Positions 15,959-24,425 of a stretch of DNA of 33,822 bases are shown here, piece after piece. Numbering within the stretch: the first letter of the stretch is position 1; every line of letters starts with the position of its first letter. This DNA comes from a virus. Under the pieces are notes generated by a model. It saw nothing but the letters and a program-made list of their open reading frames with translations. It was not told where the DNA came from and searched no databases. The stretch covers positions 1-33,822 of the IMG/VR virus record IMGVR_UViG_3300046777_001222; one strand, written 5' to 3'. A program made the position numbers and the translations under genes.

Positions 15959-18900
15959 CGAAGCGTTTGATCGCTGGTGCTGGCGGCGGTGGTGGCGGTG
16001 GCAAAGGCGGTGGTGGCGGCGGTAGTGCAAACGTCACAAAAGACAATCTTGATTCACGGCAGGTAGCGCGGATCATTGACCTTCTTTGTGAAGGCGAGAT
16101 CGAGGGATTCCCATCTGCTCGTGGTTACACGCTGGGCACGACGGAATACAACACAGCGATGTTGAAGGATGTTTATCTCAACAACACGCCAATCCTTCGC
16201 TCGACTGCCAACCCGTCTGCCGTTCAGGCTTCTGATTACAACTTTGATACAACTGGCGGCGTCTTTGAGTTTCGCACCGGCACACAGAATCAGACCTATA
16301 CGCAGAACGTAGGTGACGCCAACCAGAGCACCACAGTCGTCAACACAAAAGTCACACAGGCAGCGGCGGTTACGCGGTCAATCACTGACCCTGATGTCAA
16401 CGCTGTGCGCGTCACGATCGGCACGCCTGCACTTCAAATCTTCAAGAACAATGGCGACGTCGAGGGCGCTGTCATTCAATACAGGATTCAAACGTCATAC
16501 AGCGGTGGACCATTCTCAACTGTTGTTGAAAGTGAGATCAAGGGCCGCACGGCTGATCTATATCAACGTATTCATCGCATTGACCTGACCGCAGCAGCAC
16601 CGGTTGACATCCGCGTTGTGCGTGTCAATGCAGATGCCGCACCATCAGGTGAGCAGACGGAGAATAGCGACTTTTATTGGTACGACTACACCGAAAAGAT
16701 CAACGCCAAGACCACTTATCCCAACAGCGCACTATTCGCCGTCAAGCTCAGCGCTGAACAGTTCAACAGCATCCCCTCGCGTTCGTACCGCCTTCGTGGC
16801 CTCAAGGTGCGCATCCCTAGCAATGCCACTGTCAACCAGACCAACGGCCGTCTGATCTATGCGGGCACATGGTCAGGCAATTTCGGTGCAGCACAGTGGA
16901 CGACAGACCCTGCGTGGATCCTGTGGGACCTGCTGACCAGCACCCGCTATGGGTTTGGCGATCACATCGACGCTACGCAGCTCGACAAGTGGAGCTTTCT
17001 TGCCGCCAGTCAATATTGCACTGAGGTTGTATCCGATGGCAAAACAGGCCAGGAGCCGCGCTTCTCATGCAATGTCGTCATTCAGACGCAACAAGAAGCG
17101 TTCAAGCTGATCAGCGATCTGTGCTCAGTGTTTCGCGCTATGCCGTTCTGGGCCAATGGCACGCTTGAGATCGCGCAGGACCGGCCGCAGGACTACAGCT
17201 ACATCTTCAACCAGACCAACGTCACCGAGGAAGGGTTCAGCTACAGCGGCAGCAGCTTGAAGACACGGCACACCGTTGCTGTTGTGCAATATTTCGACAT
17301 GAACCTGCGCGACCTTGCCTATGAGGTGGTCGAAGACAAGGCAGGCATTGATAAGTTCGGTGTTGTCAAAACGGAGATCTCAGCGTTCGCCTGCACCAGC
17401 CAGAACCAGGCCCGACGCGTTGGCGAATGGCTGCTGTACACCGAACAGAACGAGACTGAGGTCGTCAGTTTCAAGACGGACATCGCCGCTGGCATCACGG
17501 TGCGGCCTGGTGACCTGATCAAGATCGGTGATCCTGTGCGTGCTGGTGTGGTGCGCTCCGGCCGCTGCATAAGTGGTTCAACAACGACGGTGGTCAAGCT
17601 CGACCGCGATGACGTTCAACTGTTCCCAAGCGGCCCGCCAAATGACTTCACGTTCAACGTGCTGCTGCCTGATGGCACCTTGGCAGTCGTTGCTGGCTCA
17701 AATCTGGTAGGCAACTCAGTCAGTACTGGCACGGTCTTGACTGCAGCGCCTGTTGCTGGTGCGCCGTGGACCATTGGCGACTCCGCCGTTCAGATGTCAA
17801 CGTGGCGGGTGTTGACGATCAAGGAGGAAGGCGACGCCTTTGCTGTCACGGCTGTTGCCCATAACCCAAGCAAGTATGACTACATCGAGCGGGACATCCC
17901 CCTAAGCCAGCGCGACGTATCAGACCTGAACGAACCGCCCGAAACGCCAACGAACCTAGGCGTCAATGAGGTGCTATACGAAAGCAACGGGCAGGTGCTA
18001 TCGAAGCTGATCATCGGCTGGCGTGCTGCTGCTCGTGCTCTCAGCTATGAGGTGCGCTACCGCTACAACAACGGCAACTGGGTGGCAAATACGACCCGCT
18101 CGGTTGACTTCGAGATTGCCAACAGCGACGTTGGCCGCTACGAGATCGAGGTGACAGCACTGGGCGCAATCAACAGCAAGCGCTCGACACCGGCCGTCAA
18201 GACCTTCGACGCGATCGGTAAGACCGCACCACCCGCCACGATCCCTGACCTGTTCATCGCCCCGATTGACGAGCACACGGCTGAGCTGTATTGGCCGCAG
18301 GCGGTTGACCTGGACGTGAAGATCGGCGGCAAGATCCGCATCAGGCACACGCCTATCACGGATGTCACGGCGACATGGGGCAAAGCGAACGACATCGTGC
18401 CAGCCGTTGCAGGCAGCAGCACGCGCAAGATCGTGCCACTGCTTGAGGGCACCTACTTCATCCGCGCTTTTGACTCGCTCGGCAATGAGTCGTCAGGCGT
18501 GGCCACAGTCGTGGTTGACCTGCCCGCTCCTCAGGACCTGCTGCTGGTGCAGGAATACAGAGAGGAAGACAACAGCCCGCCATTCAATGGCACCGGCACA
18601 AACCTGTACTACAACGAGGCCGAGGTGGGCCTGGTGCTGGCGGCGGATGAGCTGGTCGATGACATGGCCACCGATAACAACTGGGACGGCCTGGGCCTGA
18701 TTGACTACATCGGCGGCTCAGCCAGCGAGGGCAGCTACCAGTTCTACGAAACGCTGGACCTTGGCGCCACCTACGACCTTGGCCTGCAGCAGATCCTCAA
18801 GACACGCGCCTACGAGCCGGGCAACACATGGGACGAACGCCTTGACTTGATTGATCTGTGGGATGACATCGACGGTGATGACCTTGGCGCGGCTAACTGC

Positions 18901-19326
18901 CAACTCTTCGTCAGGACCACTGGCGACAACCCGTCTGGCACCCCGACCTGGGCAAGCTGGCAGCCGTTTGTGAACAACACCCACCGTGGGCGCGGGTTTC
19001 AGTTCAAGGTTGTGGCCACCACCACCAACGCGGCGCAGAACGTGGTGATTGAGGAGCTGGGCGTAATCACGCATTTTGAGCGGCGCACAGAGCAGCAACG
19101 CAACTTGAGCAGCGGCGCCGGATCGTATGCGGTCACATTCCCGACAGCGTTCTATGGCACGCCAAGCGTGGGCATCACCGCACAGGACATGGCGACGGGT
19201 GACTATTTCACGGTCGGCAGTATCAGCAGAACTGGCTTTACAGTGACCTTCCGCAATAGTGGCGGTAGCATGGTGAGCAAGACCTTTGACTACCAGGCCG
19301 TCGGTCACGGCAGGCAGATCACCTAA
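15955..19326 (+). CDS. Tip attachment / host specificity protein J
   Basis: The 1123-residue protein is the central tail-tip protein and usually contacts the host receptor. Lambda J landmarks appear in order: DNLDSRQVARIIDLLCEGEIEG near the N-terminus, AWILWDLLTSTRYGFGDHID at about 320-339, the EPRFSCN stretch, QDRPQDYSYIFNQTNV, and FACTSQNQARRVGEWLLYTE at about 478-497. Two fibronectin-III-like domains follow at about 660-865 (the first starts PPETPTNLGV). The C-terminal 250 residues are unlike lambda and end in a small beta module (SYAVTFPTAFYGTPSVGITA). Residues 8-24 are nearly all glycine. J's C-terminus normally fixes receptor choice. Confidence 0.95.
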   Translation: MTKRLIAGAGGGGGGGKGGGGGGSANVTKDNLDSRQVARIIDLLCEGEIEGFPSARGYTLGTTEYNTAMLKDVYLNNTPILRSTANPSAVQASDYNFDTTGGVFEFRTGTQNQTYTQNVGDANQSTTVVNTKVTQAAAVTRSITDPDVNAVRVTIGTPALQIFKNNGDVEGAVIQYRIQTSYSGGPFSTVVESEIKGRTADLYQRIHRIDLTAAAPVDIRVVRVNADAAPSGEQTENSDFYWYDYTEKINAKTTYPNSALFAVKLSAEQFNSIPSRSYRLRGLKVRIPSNATVNQTNGRLIYAGTWSGNFGAAQWTTDPAWILWDLLTSTRYGFGDHIDATQLDKWSFLAASQYCTEVVSDGKTGQEPRFSCNVVIQTQQEAFKLISDLCSVFRAMPFWANGTLEIAQDRPQDYSYIFNQTNVTEEGFSYSGSSLKTRHTVAVVQYFDMNLRDLAYEVVEDKAGIDKFGVVKTEISAFACTSQNQARRVGEWLLYTEQNETEVVSFKTDIAAGITVRPGDLIKIGDPVRAGVVRSGRCISGSTTTVVKLDRDDVQLFPSGPPNDFTFNVLLPDGTLAVVAGSNLVGNSVSTGTVLTAAPVAGAPWTIGDSAVQMSTWRVLTIKEEGDAFAVTAVAHNPSKYDYIERDIPLSQRDVSDLNEPPETPTNLGVNEVLYESNGQVLSKLIIGWRAAARALSYEVRYRYNNGNWVANTTRSVDFEIANSDVGRYEIEVTALGAINSKRSTPAVKTFDAIGKTAPPATIPDLFIAPIDEHTAELYWPQAVDLDVKIGGKIRIRHTPITDVTATWGKANDIVPAVAGSSTRKIVPLLEGTYFIRAFDSLGNESSGVATVVVDLPAPQDLLLVQEYREEDNSPPFNGTGTNLYYNEAEVGLVLAADELVDDMATDNNWDGLGLIDYIGGSASEGSYQFYETLDLGATYDLGLQQILKTRAYEPGNTWDERLDLIDLWDDIDGDDLGAANCQLFVRTTGDNPSGTPTWASWQPFVNNTHRGRGFQFKVVATTTNAAQNVVIEELGVITHFERRTEQQRNLSSGAGSYAVTFPTAFYGTPSVGITAQDMATGDYFTVGSISRTGFTVTFRNSGGSMVSKTFDYQAVGHGRQIT

Positions 19327-20135
19327 TGGCACAGGCAACTGACTACAACATTGCAAACCAGTCAGGCGCCAACTTCCGCGCTGAGCTGAACACGATCCTT
19401 GCAGCGGTCGTCAGTCAAAACTCTGGCTCCTCGGCGCCGACCACCACTTACGCGTACCAGCTTTGGATTGATGCAGGCGCCAGCCCGAACCCACTTCTAA
19501 AGCTGCGCAACGGTGCAAACAGCGCATGGATCACGATCGGTGATGTGACCGTCGCCAACCTTGGTCTGGCTGCTCTGTCTGGTGCAACCTTTACGGGTGA
19601 CATCACGCTTAACGCTCAGTCTGACCTGCGGTTTGCGGATTCTGATAGCAGCAACTGGGTCGCGCTGCAGGCACCTGCCACTGTTAGCAGCAATGTTACG
19701 TGGACCCTGCCCGCTACAGACGGCAGCAGCTCACAGGCACTGAGCACCAACGGCAGCGGCGTGCTGTCCTGGGCGAGCTTTGCAGCACTGGCCACAGCGC
19801 AGACGTTCACCGCTGCTCAGAGGGGCACCATCTCAGCGCTGACTGATGGCGCAACAATCACGGCAGACTTTGCACTGGCGAATAACTTCAGCGTCACCCT
19901 GGGCGGCAACAGGACGCTGGCCAACCCAAGCAACCTGACAGCAGGGCAAAGCGGCGCGATCTGGATCACGCAGGATGGCACCGGCAGCCGGACCTTGGCG
20001 TATGGCAGCTACTGGGACTTCACAGGCGGGACTGCGCCGACGTTGACCACCACCGCTGCTGCTGTTGACTGCCTGGTGTATGCCGTGCAGAGCAGCACCC
20101 GTATCACCGCCACCCTGATCACCAACCTGAGCTGA
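19326..20135 (+). CDS. Tail fibre-type protein
   Basis: The 269-residue protein follows J with a TAATG overlap. Residues 1-80 (YNIANQSGANFRAELNTILA, then TTTYAYQLWIDAG and ITIGDVTVANLGLAALSGAT) are a common N-terminal fibre module. The middle has short beta repeats, and the C-terminal 110 residues (QTFTAAQRGTISALTDGATI, LGGNRTLANPSNLTAGQSGA, TGSRTLAYGSYWDFTGG) are a widespread beta module of phage side fibres. No enzyme motif is seen. A side-fibre or fibre-base role is likely from content and position. Confidence 0.75.
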   Translation: MAQATDYNIANQSGANFRAELNTILAAVVSQNSGSSAPTTTYAYQLWIDAGASPNPLLKLRNGANSAWITIGDVTVANLGLAALSGATFTGDITLNAQSDLRFADSDSSNWVALQAPATVSSNVTWTLPATDGSSSQALSTNGSGVLSWASFAALATAQTFTAAQRGTISALTDGATITADFALANNFSVTLGGNRTLANPSNLTAGQSGAIWITQDGTGSRTLAYGSYWDFTGGTAPTLTTTAAAVDCLVYAVQSSTRITATLITNLS

Positions 20136-22558
20136 TGCTGGTCCCCGGTTCCGCTAACCCGCTCCTGCTTCGTACTGTCGCTGCACCTGCCGCAGGGGGT
20201 ATCTCACGTTCGCTGCGCTTCAACTCAGCCGACTCGGCGTATCTCAGCCGGACCCCCGCATCTGCTGGCAACCGCAAGACTTGGACCTGGGCGGGGTGGG
20301 TGAAGAGGGCCTCACTGTCAACAGGCAATGATCAGTTTCTTTTTAGCGGCGGCACAACCAATAGCAATACAGGGTTCATGGCTCTGTATTTTGATTCAAA
20401 CAGCAAGCTAACACTTGGCACTGCAACAACAAACATTCTGATTACTTCTTCAGTTTATCGTGATCCTTCATCGTGGATGCACGTTCTTTTTTCGTTTGAC
20501 GCAACCGCAGGAACCAACGCAAACAAAGCAAAAATATACATTAACGGGACTGAGCTGACTGCGTTCGATACTGATAACCGGAGCGGTGTGTCAAACCAAG
20601 ATTATGGAATAAATCAATCGGCATTGCATGAGATTGGACGCAACTGCTTTAACTCGGCTCGTTACTTTGATGGGTACTTTGCGGATGTTTTCTTTATTGA
20701 TGGATCTGCCCTGACCCCTAGCAGCTTCACCGAAACCGACGCCACCACCGGCCAGCTCATCCCGAAGGCATACACCGGCAGCTACGGCACCAACGGGTTC
20801 AGGCTTACGTTCGCTGATAACTCCGCCGCCACGGCTACCACGCTGGGCAAGGATGCCGCCGGCAGCAATAACTGGACGCCGAACAACCTGTCGGTCACCG
20901 CTGGTGCAGGCAACGATTCGCTGGTGGATGTGCCGACCAACGGCGCGCAGACGGATACGGGCGTGGGGGGTGAGGTTAGGGGGAATTATGCGGTGCTGTT
21001 GGATCAGTACGTTACGGATAAAACCCGCCTGACAATGGCGAACGGCAATCTTGATGTCACCTTCAATAACAGTGGCTCAAGTTCATCCGCCTTGTCCAGC
21101 ATTGGTGTAAGCAGCGGCAAATGGTATTCAGAATTTACATGCACACAAACTGGCAGCAACTATGCCTTTGTAGGCATTGCGTCTCCCAAAAATAACAACA
21201 TTGACTCTCTAGGGTATGGCGATTCATATGCCTATGTAAGCAACACAGGCAACAAGGCAAATAACGGATCGTTTGTTTCCTACGGCGCAACCTGGACAGC
21301 CAATGACGTGATAGGTGTGGCGCTTGATTTGGATGCTGGCACAATCACTTTCTATAAAAACGGAGTTTCCCAAGGCCAAGCGTATTCGTCTATTTCGGGG
21401 ACATACATTATCGGATGTACTGGCTTCTTAAATTGGAAGTTCTCTGCCAACTTCGGCCAACGCGCCTTTGCCTACACGGCCCCCAGCGGCTTCAAGGCGC
21501 TCTGCACGGCAAACCTGCCCGCCTCATTAGTCACAAAGCCTAATACGGTGATGGACGTGGTGCTGTGGACCGGCACCGGCAGCAGCCAATCAATTTCCGG
21601 CCTCGGGTTTAGCCCAGACCTAGTATGGGCAAAGCAACGAAGCAGTGCTCGGCATAACTGGCTGACTGATACGGTGAGAGGTGTTGGCAAAGGACTTAAA
21701 TCAGATACAACTAATTCAGAGTACACAAACGACGTAGATGGTTACTTAAGCGCATTTAATGCAGACGGCTTCACTTATGTGGCTGGTAGCTCGTCAATAC
21801 TTAATTTCGGACAGAGCGCGGGCACCTACGTCGCCTGGACCTGGGACGCCGGAAGCTCCACCGTCACGAACACACAAGGCTCCATCACTTCTAGTGTCAG
21901 GGCTAACGCGACGGCGGGGTTCAGCGTCTTCACTTATACCGGCACGGGTGCTGCAGGCAGCGTGGGGCACGGATTAGGCGTGGCCCCTAGTCTCTTGATT
22001 TGCAAACAACGTAATGGAACTGCTGATTGGGTCGTTTACCATTCTTCTCTGGGCAGAGACAAATACCTAATTCTTAATTCAACCGCAGCACAAGGTTCAA
22101 TTACCGGATACTGGGGTAACAGTGATCCGACTTCAACGGTTGTCAATTTCAGTGCTGGCTATGGCGGCAACAACGGCACCAGCAACACCTATGTGATGTA
22201 CGCCTTCGCCCCAGTAGTCGGGTACTCTTCTTTCGGCAGTTATACCGGCAACGGCAGCTCAGATGGGCCGTTTGTGTACACCGGGTTTAGGCCGAGGTTC
22301 ATCCTCGTAAAAAATACCTCAGTTAGTGGTGCTTGGGAAATCTACGATTCTGCTCGAAATACTTACAACGTAATGTCACTGACCCTACTTCCTAACACCA
22401 GCGACGCGGAAATCAACGCTGCAAATGGCGTGCGCCTTGACTTTACGTCTAACGGTTTCAAGTGGCGCGACAACGGAAGCAGTATTAATGGCAGCGGAAA
22501 CACGATAATTTACGCAGCCTTCGCGGAGTCGCCATTTAATTACGCCCGCGCCCGCTGA
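20135..22558 (+). CDS. Large lectin-type fibre protein: LamG, SPRY and DUF7483-like modules
   Basis: The 807-residue protein probably recognises host surface polysaccharide. Residues 22-205 are a concanavalin-A-like LamG domain (SLRFNSADSAYLSRTPASAG, WTWAGWVKR, HVLFSFDATAG, KIYINGTELTAF). Residues 300-450 read as a SPRY-type module (SSGKWYSEFTC, VIGVALDLDAGTITFYKNG). From about 455 to the end is a region like DUF7483 (MDVVLWTGTGSSQSISGLGF, SPDLVWAKQRS, then SLLICKQRNGTADWVVYHSS and PRFILVKNTS). This domain set is common in aquatic phages. Parts of the gene are clearly richer in A and T than the neighbours, as expected of exchanged receptor-binding modules. Confidence 0.82.
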   Translation: MLVPGSANPLLLRTVAAPAAGGISRSLRFNSADSAYLSRTPASAGNRKTWTWAGWVKRASLSTGNDQFLFSGGTTNSNTGFMALYFDSNSKLTLGTATTNILITSSVYRDPSSWMHVLFSFDATAGTNANKAKIYINGTELTAFDTDNRSGVSNQDYGINQSALHEIGRNCFNSARYFDGYFADVFFIDGSALTPSSFTETDATTGQLIPKAYTGSYGTNGFRLTFADNSAATATTLGKDAAGSNNWTPNNLSVTAGAGNDSLVDVPTNGAQTDTGVGGEVRGNYAVLLDQYVTDKTRLTMANGNLDVTFNNSGSSSSALSSIGVSSGKWYSEFTCTQTGSNYAFVGIASPKNNNIDSLGYGDSYAYVSNTGNKANNGSFVSYGATWTANDVIGVALDLDAGTITFYKNGVSQGQAYSSISGTYIIGCTGFLNWKFSANFGQRAFAYTAPSGFKALCTANLPASLVTKPNTVMDVVLWTGTGSSQSISGLGFSPDLVWAKQRSSARHNWLTDTVRGVGKGLKSDTTNSEYTNDVDGYLSAFNADGFTYVAGSSSILNFGQSAGTYVAWTWDAGSSTVTNTQGSITSSVRANATAGFSVFTYTGTGAAGSVGHGLGVAPSLLICKQRNGTADWVVYHSSLGRDKYLILNSTAAQGSITGYWGNSDPTSTVVNFSAGYGGNNGTSNTYVMYAFAPVVGYSSFGSYTGNGSSDGPFVYTGFRPRFILVKNTSVSGAWEIYDSARNTYNVMSLTLLPNTSDAEINAANGVRLDFTSNGFKWRDNGSSINGSGNTIIYAAFAESPFNYARAR

Positions 22559-22582
22559 CCCCACTAGAGAACAAGACTTTTG

Positions 22583-22642
22583 TGGGGCGGCTTGACACGG
22601 TGGTAAGGTGGTGGAGCGGCGCAGTGCGACCTGCCCGCCCCA
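22583..22642. repeat. Spaced inverted repeat between fibre and accessory genes
   Basis: TGGGGCGG at 22583-22590 and CCGCCCCA at 22635-22642 are exact reverse complements separated by 44 bases. The interval also has a repeated GGTGGT/GGTGGTGG pattern. This is the largest gap (108 bases) in the plus-strand late genes, so a transcription end or a new promoter would be plausible here. The loop is long and no T-run follows, so a strong intrinsic terminator is not supported. Confidence 0.3.
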
Positions 22643-22666
22643 TGACCGCCGATTGGAGGATCGACG

Positions 22667-23050
22667 ATGACCCAACACTACCCGAAACCCATTGCGCCAC
22701 CGCCAGAAGTCACTGGTGAATGGTGGATTGCGTGGGACGCGCTAGACGAATCCAAGCGACCACGGCTTGAAGACTTCATCGCCGACCGTGCTTCCCAATA
22801 CGCCGCAGACCAGGAGTTAGAGGCGTGCTGCCTGGAGATTATCGACGGGGTGTGCCGTCTTTATCTCGATGAGACCAGGCTTCGTGAGCGCTTAGCCAAT
22901 GACCTCCGCGCCGCCCGCCGCCCCAAGCCGCCGAGTTTGAAGGAGCAGGCGCTGCAGGAACTGGAGGAGCTCAGAGGCGATGCCAACTCAATGGGCATGG
23001 GCTTCGATGCTCCGGCCATCCGCCGCGCACTGGAGCAGCTCGATGACTGA
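22667..23050 (+). CDS. Small acidic accessory protein of cyanophage type
   Basis: The 127-residue protein starts MTQHYPKPIAPPPEVTGEWW. It has a middle AADQELEACCLEIIDGVCR helix and a near-C-terminal RRPKPPSLKEQALQELEEL stretch ending RRALEQLDD. Proteins with the same opening (P-I-x-PPPE) and the same RPKPPSLKEQAL motif are, as I recall, frequent in picocyanobacterial phages and prophages; their function is unknown. The translation start is strong: GGAGG at 22655-22659 lies seven bases before the ATG. It probably opens a small operon running to 23344. Confidence 0.8.
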   Translation: MTQHYPKPIAPPPEVTGEWWIAWDALDESKRPRLEDFIADRASQYAADQELEACCLEIIDGVCRLYLDETRLRERLANDLRAARRPKPPSLKEQALQELEELRGDANSMGMGFDAPAIRRALEQLDD

Positions 23051-23114
23051 CTACCAGTCCACGTTACTTTCTGCCGTTTTGATTGGTTTTATCGTTGCTT
23101 GGTACTTCAAATGA
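23043..23114 (+). CDS. 23-residue membrane microprotein
   Basis: The sequence starts MTDYQSTLLSAVLIGF and ends IVAWYFK: one hydrophobic helix with a polar start and a lysine end. It overlaps the upstream stop by eight bases, and its own stop shares an ATGA with the next gene, so it sits exactly between two coupled genes. Those overlaps and the clear membrane pattern are the evidence. Function unknown; a small membrane modulator is possible. Confidence 0.5.
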   Translation: MTDYQSTLLSAVLIGFIVAWYFK

Positions 23115-23344
23115 CTGACCTATCGCCCGCTGCGCAACAGGTGCTGGATGCTGCCATGCAGTACGAGATCAACCCTGAGTGTTACTCCCGGGAGATTGCC
23201 GCCGCCGCCCTGCGAGCTGCTGCGGATCAGGTATTAGCCGCCCAATGGGAAGGGCGAATACATCCCGATGTAGCGCATAGTCTGGGTATCAACTGGACCC
23301 GTGACGCGCTTCATGCCATTGCCGCCGAGCTTGAAGCCCAGTAG
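23111..23344 (+). CDS. Small accessory protein
   Basis: The 77-residue protein starts MTDLSPAAQQVLDAAMQYEI and is helical and alanine-rich (IAAAALRAAADQVLAAQW ... ALHAIAAELEAQ). The ATG at 23111, overlapping the microprotein stop, is preferred to an upstream TTG at 23099. The opening MTDLSPAAQxVLDA is typical of short proteins I associate with cyanobacterial phages. No function is recognised. Confidence 0.7.
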   Translation: MTDLSPAAQQVLDAAMQYEINPECYSREIAAAALRAAADQVLAAQWEGRIHPDVAHSLGINWTRDALHAIAAELEAQ

Positions 23345-23380
23345 TCATTCCAACTAGACTGTTAGAACGGACCTAGACCT

Positions 23381-23887
23381 ATGTTCCTCCTCAACGGCAA
23401 ACCCCTCAGCCCAGACGTGCCCTTTAAGCACGCTGGCATTCAGTACCCCGCCAACTGGCTCAGGCTGAGCAGCCCGCAGGAGCGCAAGGCGATTGGTATT
23501 ACGGAGGTGCCTGACCCCGAACCCTACGATCAGCGGTTTTACTGGGGGCCTGGTCTGCCTAAAGACCACACGCAACTGGTTGAGCAGTGGGTGCAGCAGA
23601 CACGCACTACCGCGAACACGCTGCTGGCCCCTACGGACTGGATCATCATCCGGGAGGCCGACAACGGCAAAGCTGCTGACCCCCTGCTTAAGACTTGGCG
23701 CGAGGACATCCGCCTGGCTACTGGCGTGAAAGTGACTGCTATCCGCGACACTCTGGACACCGACGAGCTGGCTGCCTACATCACTGGCCCTGATTACCCC
23801 GTGTGGCCTGCTGATCCTTATGCGCCGCAACCGGTGGCAGACGACACCGTGTCGTTTGCGGCCAACAGCACCAGCAGCGGATTCTGA
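23381..23887 (+). CDS. Probable fibre-associated protein with tail-fibre-assembly-like segment
   Basis: The 168-residue protein opens MFLLNGKPLSPDVPFKHAGI and continues with YPANWLRLSSPQERKAIGIT. Its middle holds ANTLLAPTDWIIIREADNGK followed by an aromatic/charged helix. The motif 'A-x-x-LLAPTDWxxxR-x-x-x-x-G' resembles the end of tail-fibre assembly proteins (DUF4376-like), where it guides fibre folding. It lies downstream of the fibre genes, which fits. The ATG has no clear Shine-Dalgarno. A fibre chaperone or fibre-tip role is inference. Confidence 0.65.
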   Translation: MFLLNGKPLSPDVPFKHAGIQYPANWLRLSSPQERKAIGITEVPDPEPYDQRFYWGPGLPKDHTQLVEQWVQQTRTTANTLLAPTDWIIIREADNGKAADPLLKTWREDIRLATGVKVTAIRDTLDTDELAAYITGPDYPVWPADPYAPQPVADDTVSFAANSTSSGF

Positions 23888-24024
23888 TGGCCGTCAAAGC
23901 CAAGACTGGCGCCGCCCGAATTGACCACCAGCCCGGTCCGCCTAAGACAACCAGCATCGGTTACGGCCAGAACAGCCGGCCACGGCGACGCGGCAAGAAA
24001 CCTCGCCGCGGGCAGGGGCGCTAA
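23887..24024 (+). CDS. Small basic protein of cyanophage type
   Basis: A 45-residue frame starts MAVKAKTGAARIDHQPGPPK, continues TTSIGYGQNSRP and ends in a run of arginine, lysine and glycine (RRRGKKPRRGQGR). The start overlaps the previous stop as TGATG. I recall near-identical small proteins (KTGAARIxHQPGPPKTTSIG) in many marine cyanophages just before the lysis region. The strong positive charge suggests nucleic-acid or membrane contact. No known function. Confidence 0.75.
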   Translation: MAVKAKTGAARIDHQPGPPKTTSIGYGQNSRPRRRGKKPRRGQGR

Positions 24025-24033
24025 CCTAGGTGC

Positions 24034-24282
24034 ATGATCGAGCTGATCGCTGCTGTTGCTGGGGCATCCATCAGCGTGGCTGCAATGGGTGCGATGGGTT
24101 TCAGCCGTCGCAATGATGAAGCACGTGATGCCGTGATCCGTTTGACTGCGGCTGTCGAGCACATTGCCACCCAGCTCGAGGTGCTCCACGGTGACATCCG
24201 CGCGGATCGACAGGAAACCTTCAAGCGGCTGAATGGCGTCGAGCAGCGCGTGGCTACCCTTGAAGCACGCCCCCACCGCTGA
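24034..24282 (+). CDS. Membrane-anchored coiled-coil protein, lysis-cassette type
   Basis: The 82-residue protein has an N-terminal hydrophobic helix (MIELIAAVAGASISVAAMGA) followed by an amphipathic coiled coil (RDAVIRLTAAVEHIATQLEV ... RADRQETFKRLNGVEQRVATL). This is the layout of XhlA-type lysis accessory proteins and of similar cyanophage proteins. It sits directly upstream of a second small membrane protein and the endolysin. A holin accessory or antiholin role is inferred from this placement. Confidence 0.7.
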   Translation: MIELIAAVAGASISVAAMGAMGFSRRNDEARDAVIRLTAAVEHIATQLEVLHGDIRADRQETFKRLNGVEQRVATLEARPHR

Positions 24283-24284
24283 CC

Positions 24285-24425
24285 ATGGACGCGCAAACCG
24301 TCGCCGTCATCGCCATCATCCTCGCCGCTGGTAGCGAGATCATCGCGCTGACCCCGCTCAAGTCGAACAGCTGGATCCAACTGCTGCTGCAGGCACTACG
24401 CCTGATGTTTCCCAAGCGTGGCTAA
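24285..24425 (+). CDS. Candidate holin: 46-residue membrane protein
   Basis: The sequence begins MDAQTVAVIAIILAAGSEII and goes on ALTPLKSNSWIQLLLQALRL, ending in MFPKRG. It has one clear transmembrane helix at residues 4-22, a second amphipathic-hydrophobic helix at 30-42, and a basic end, which suits a small two-helix holin. It overlaps the endolysin start by eight bases. I recall the motif SEIIxxTPLKxNSxxQL from cyanophage proteins before the lysin. The holin call is inferred from position and topology. Confidence 0.65.
   Translation: MDAQTVAVIAIILAAGSEIIALTPLKSNSWIQLLLQALRLMFPKRG

Noticed and set aside
22592-22597. TTGACA hexamer upstream of the accessory genes, as a possible -35 box
   Set aside because: No -10-like sequence lies 16-18 bases downstream; the only similar hexamer (TAAGGT) is six bases away, so a promoter is not supported by eye.
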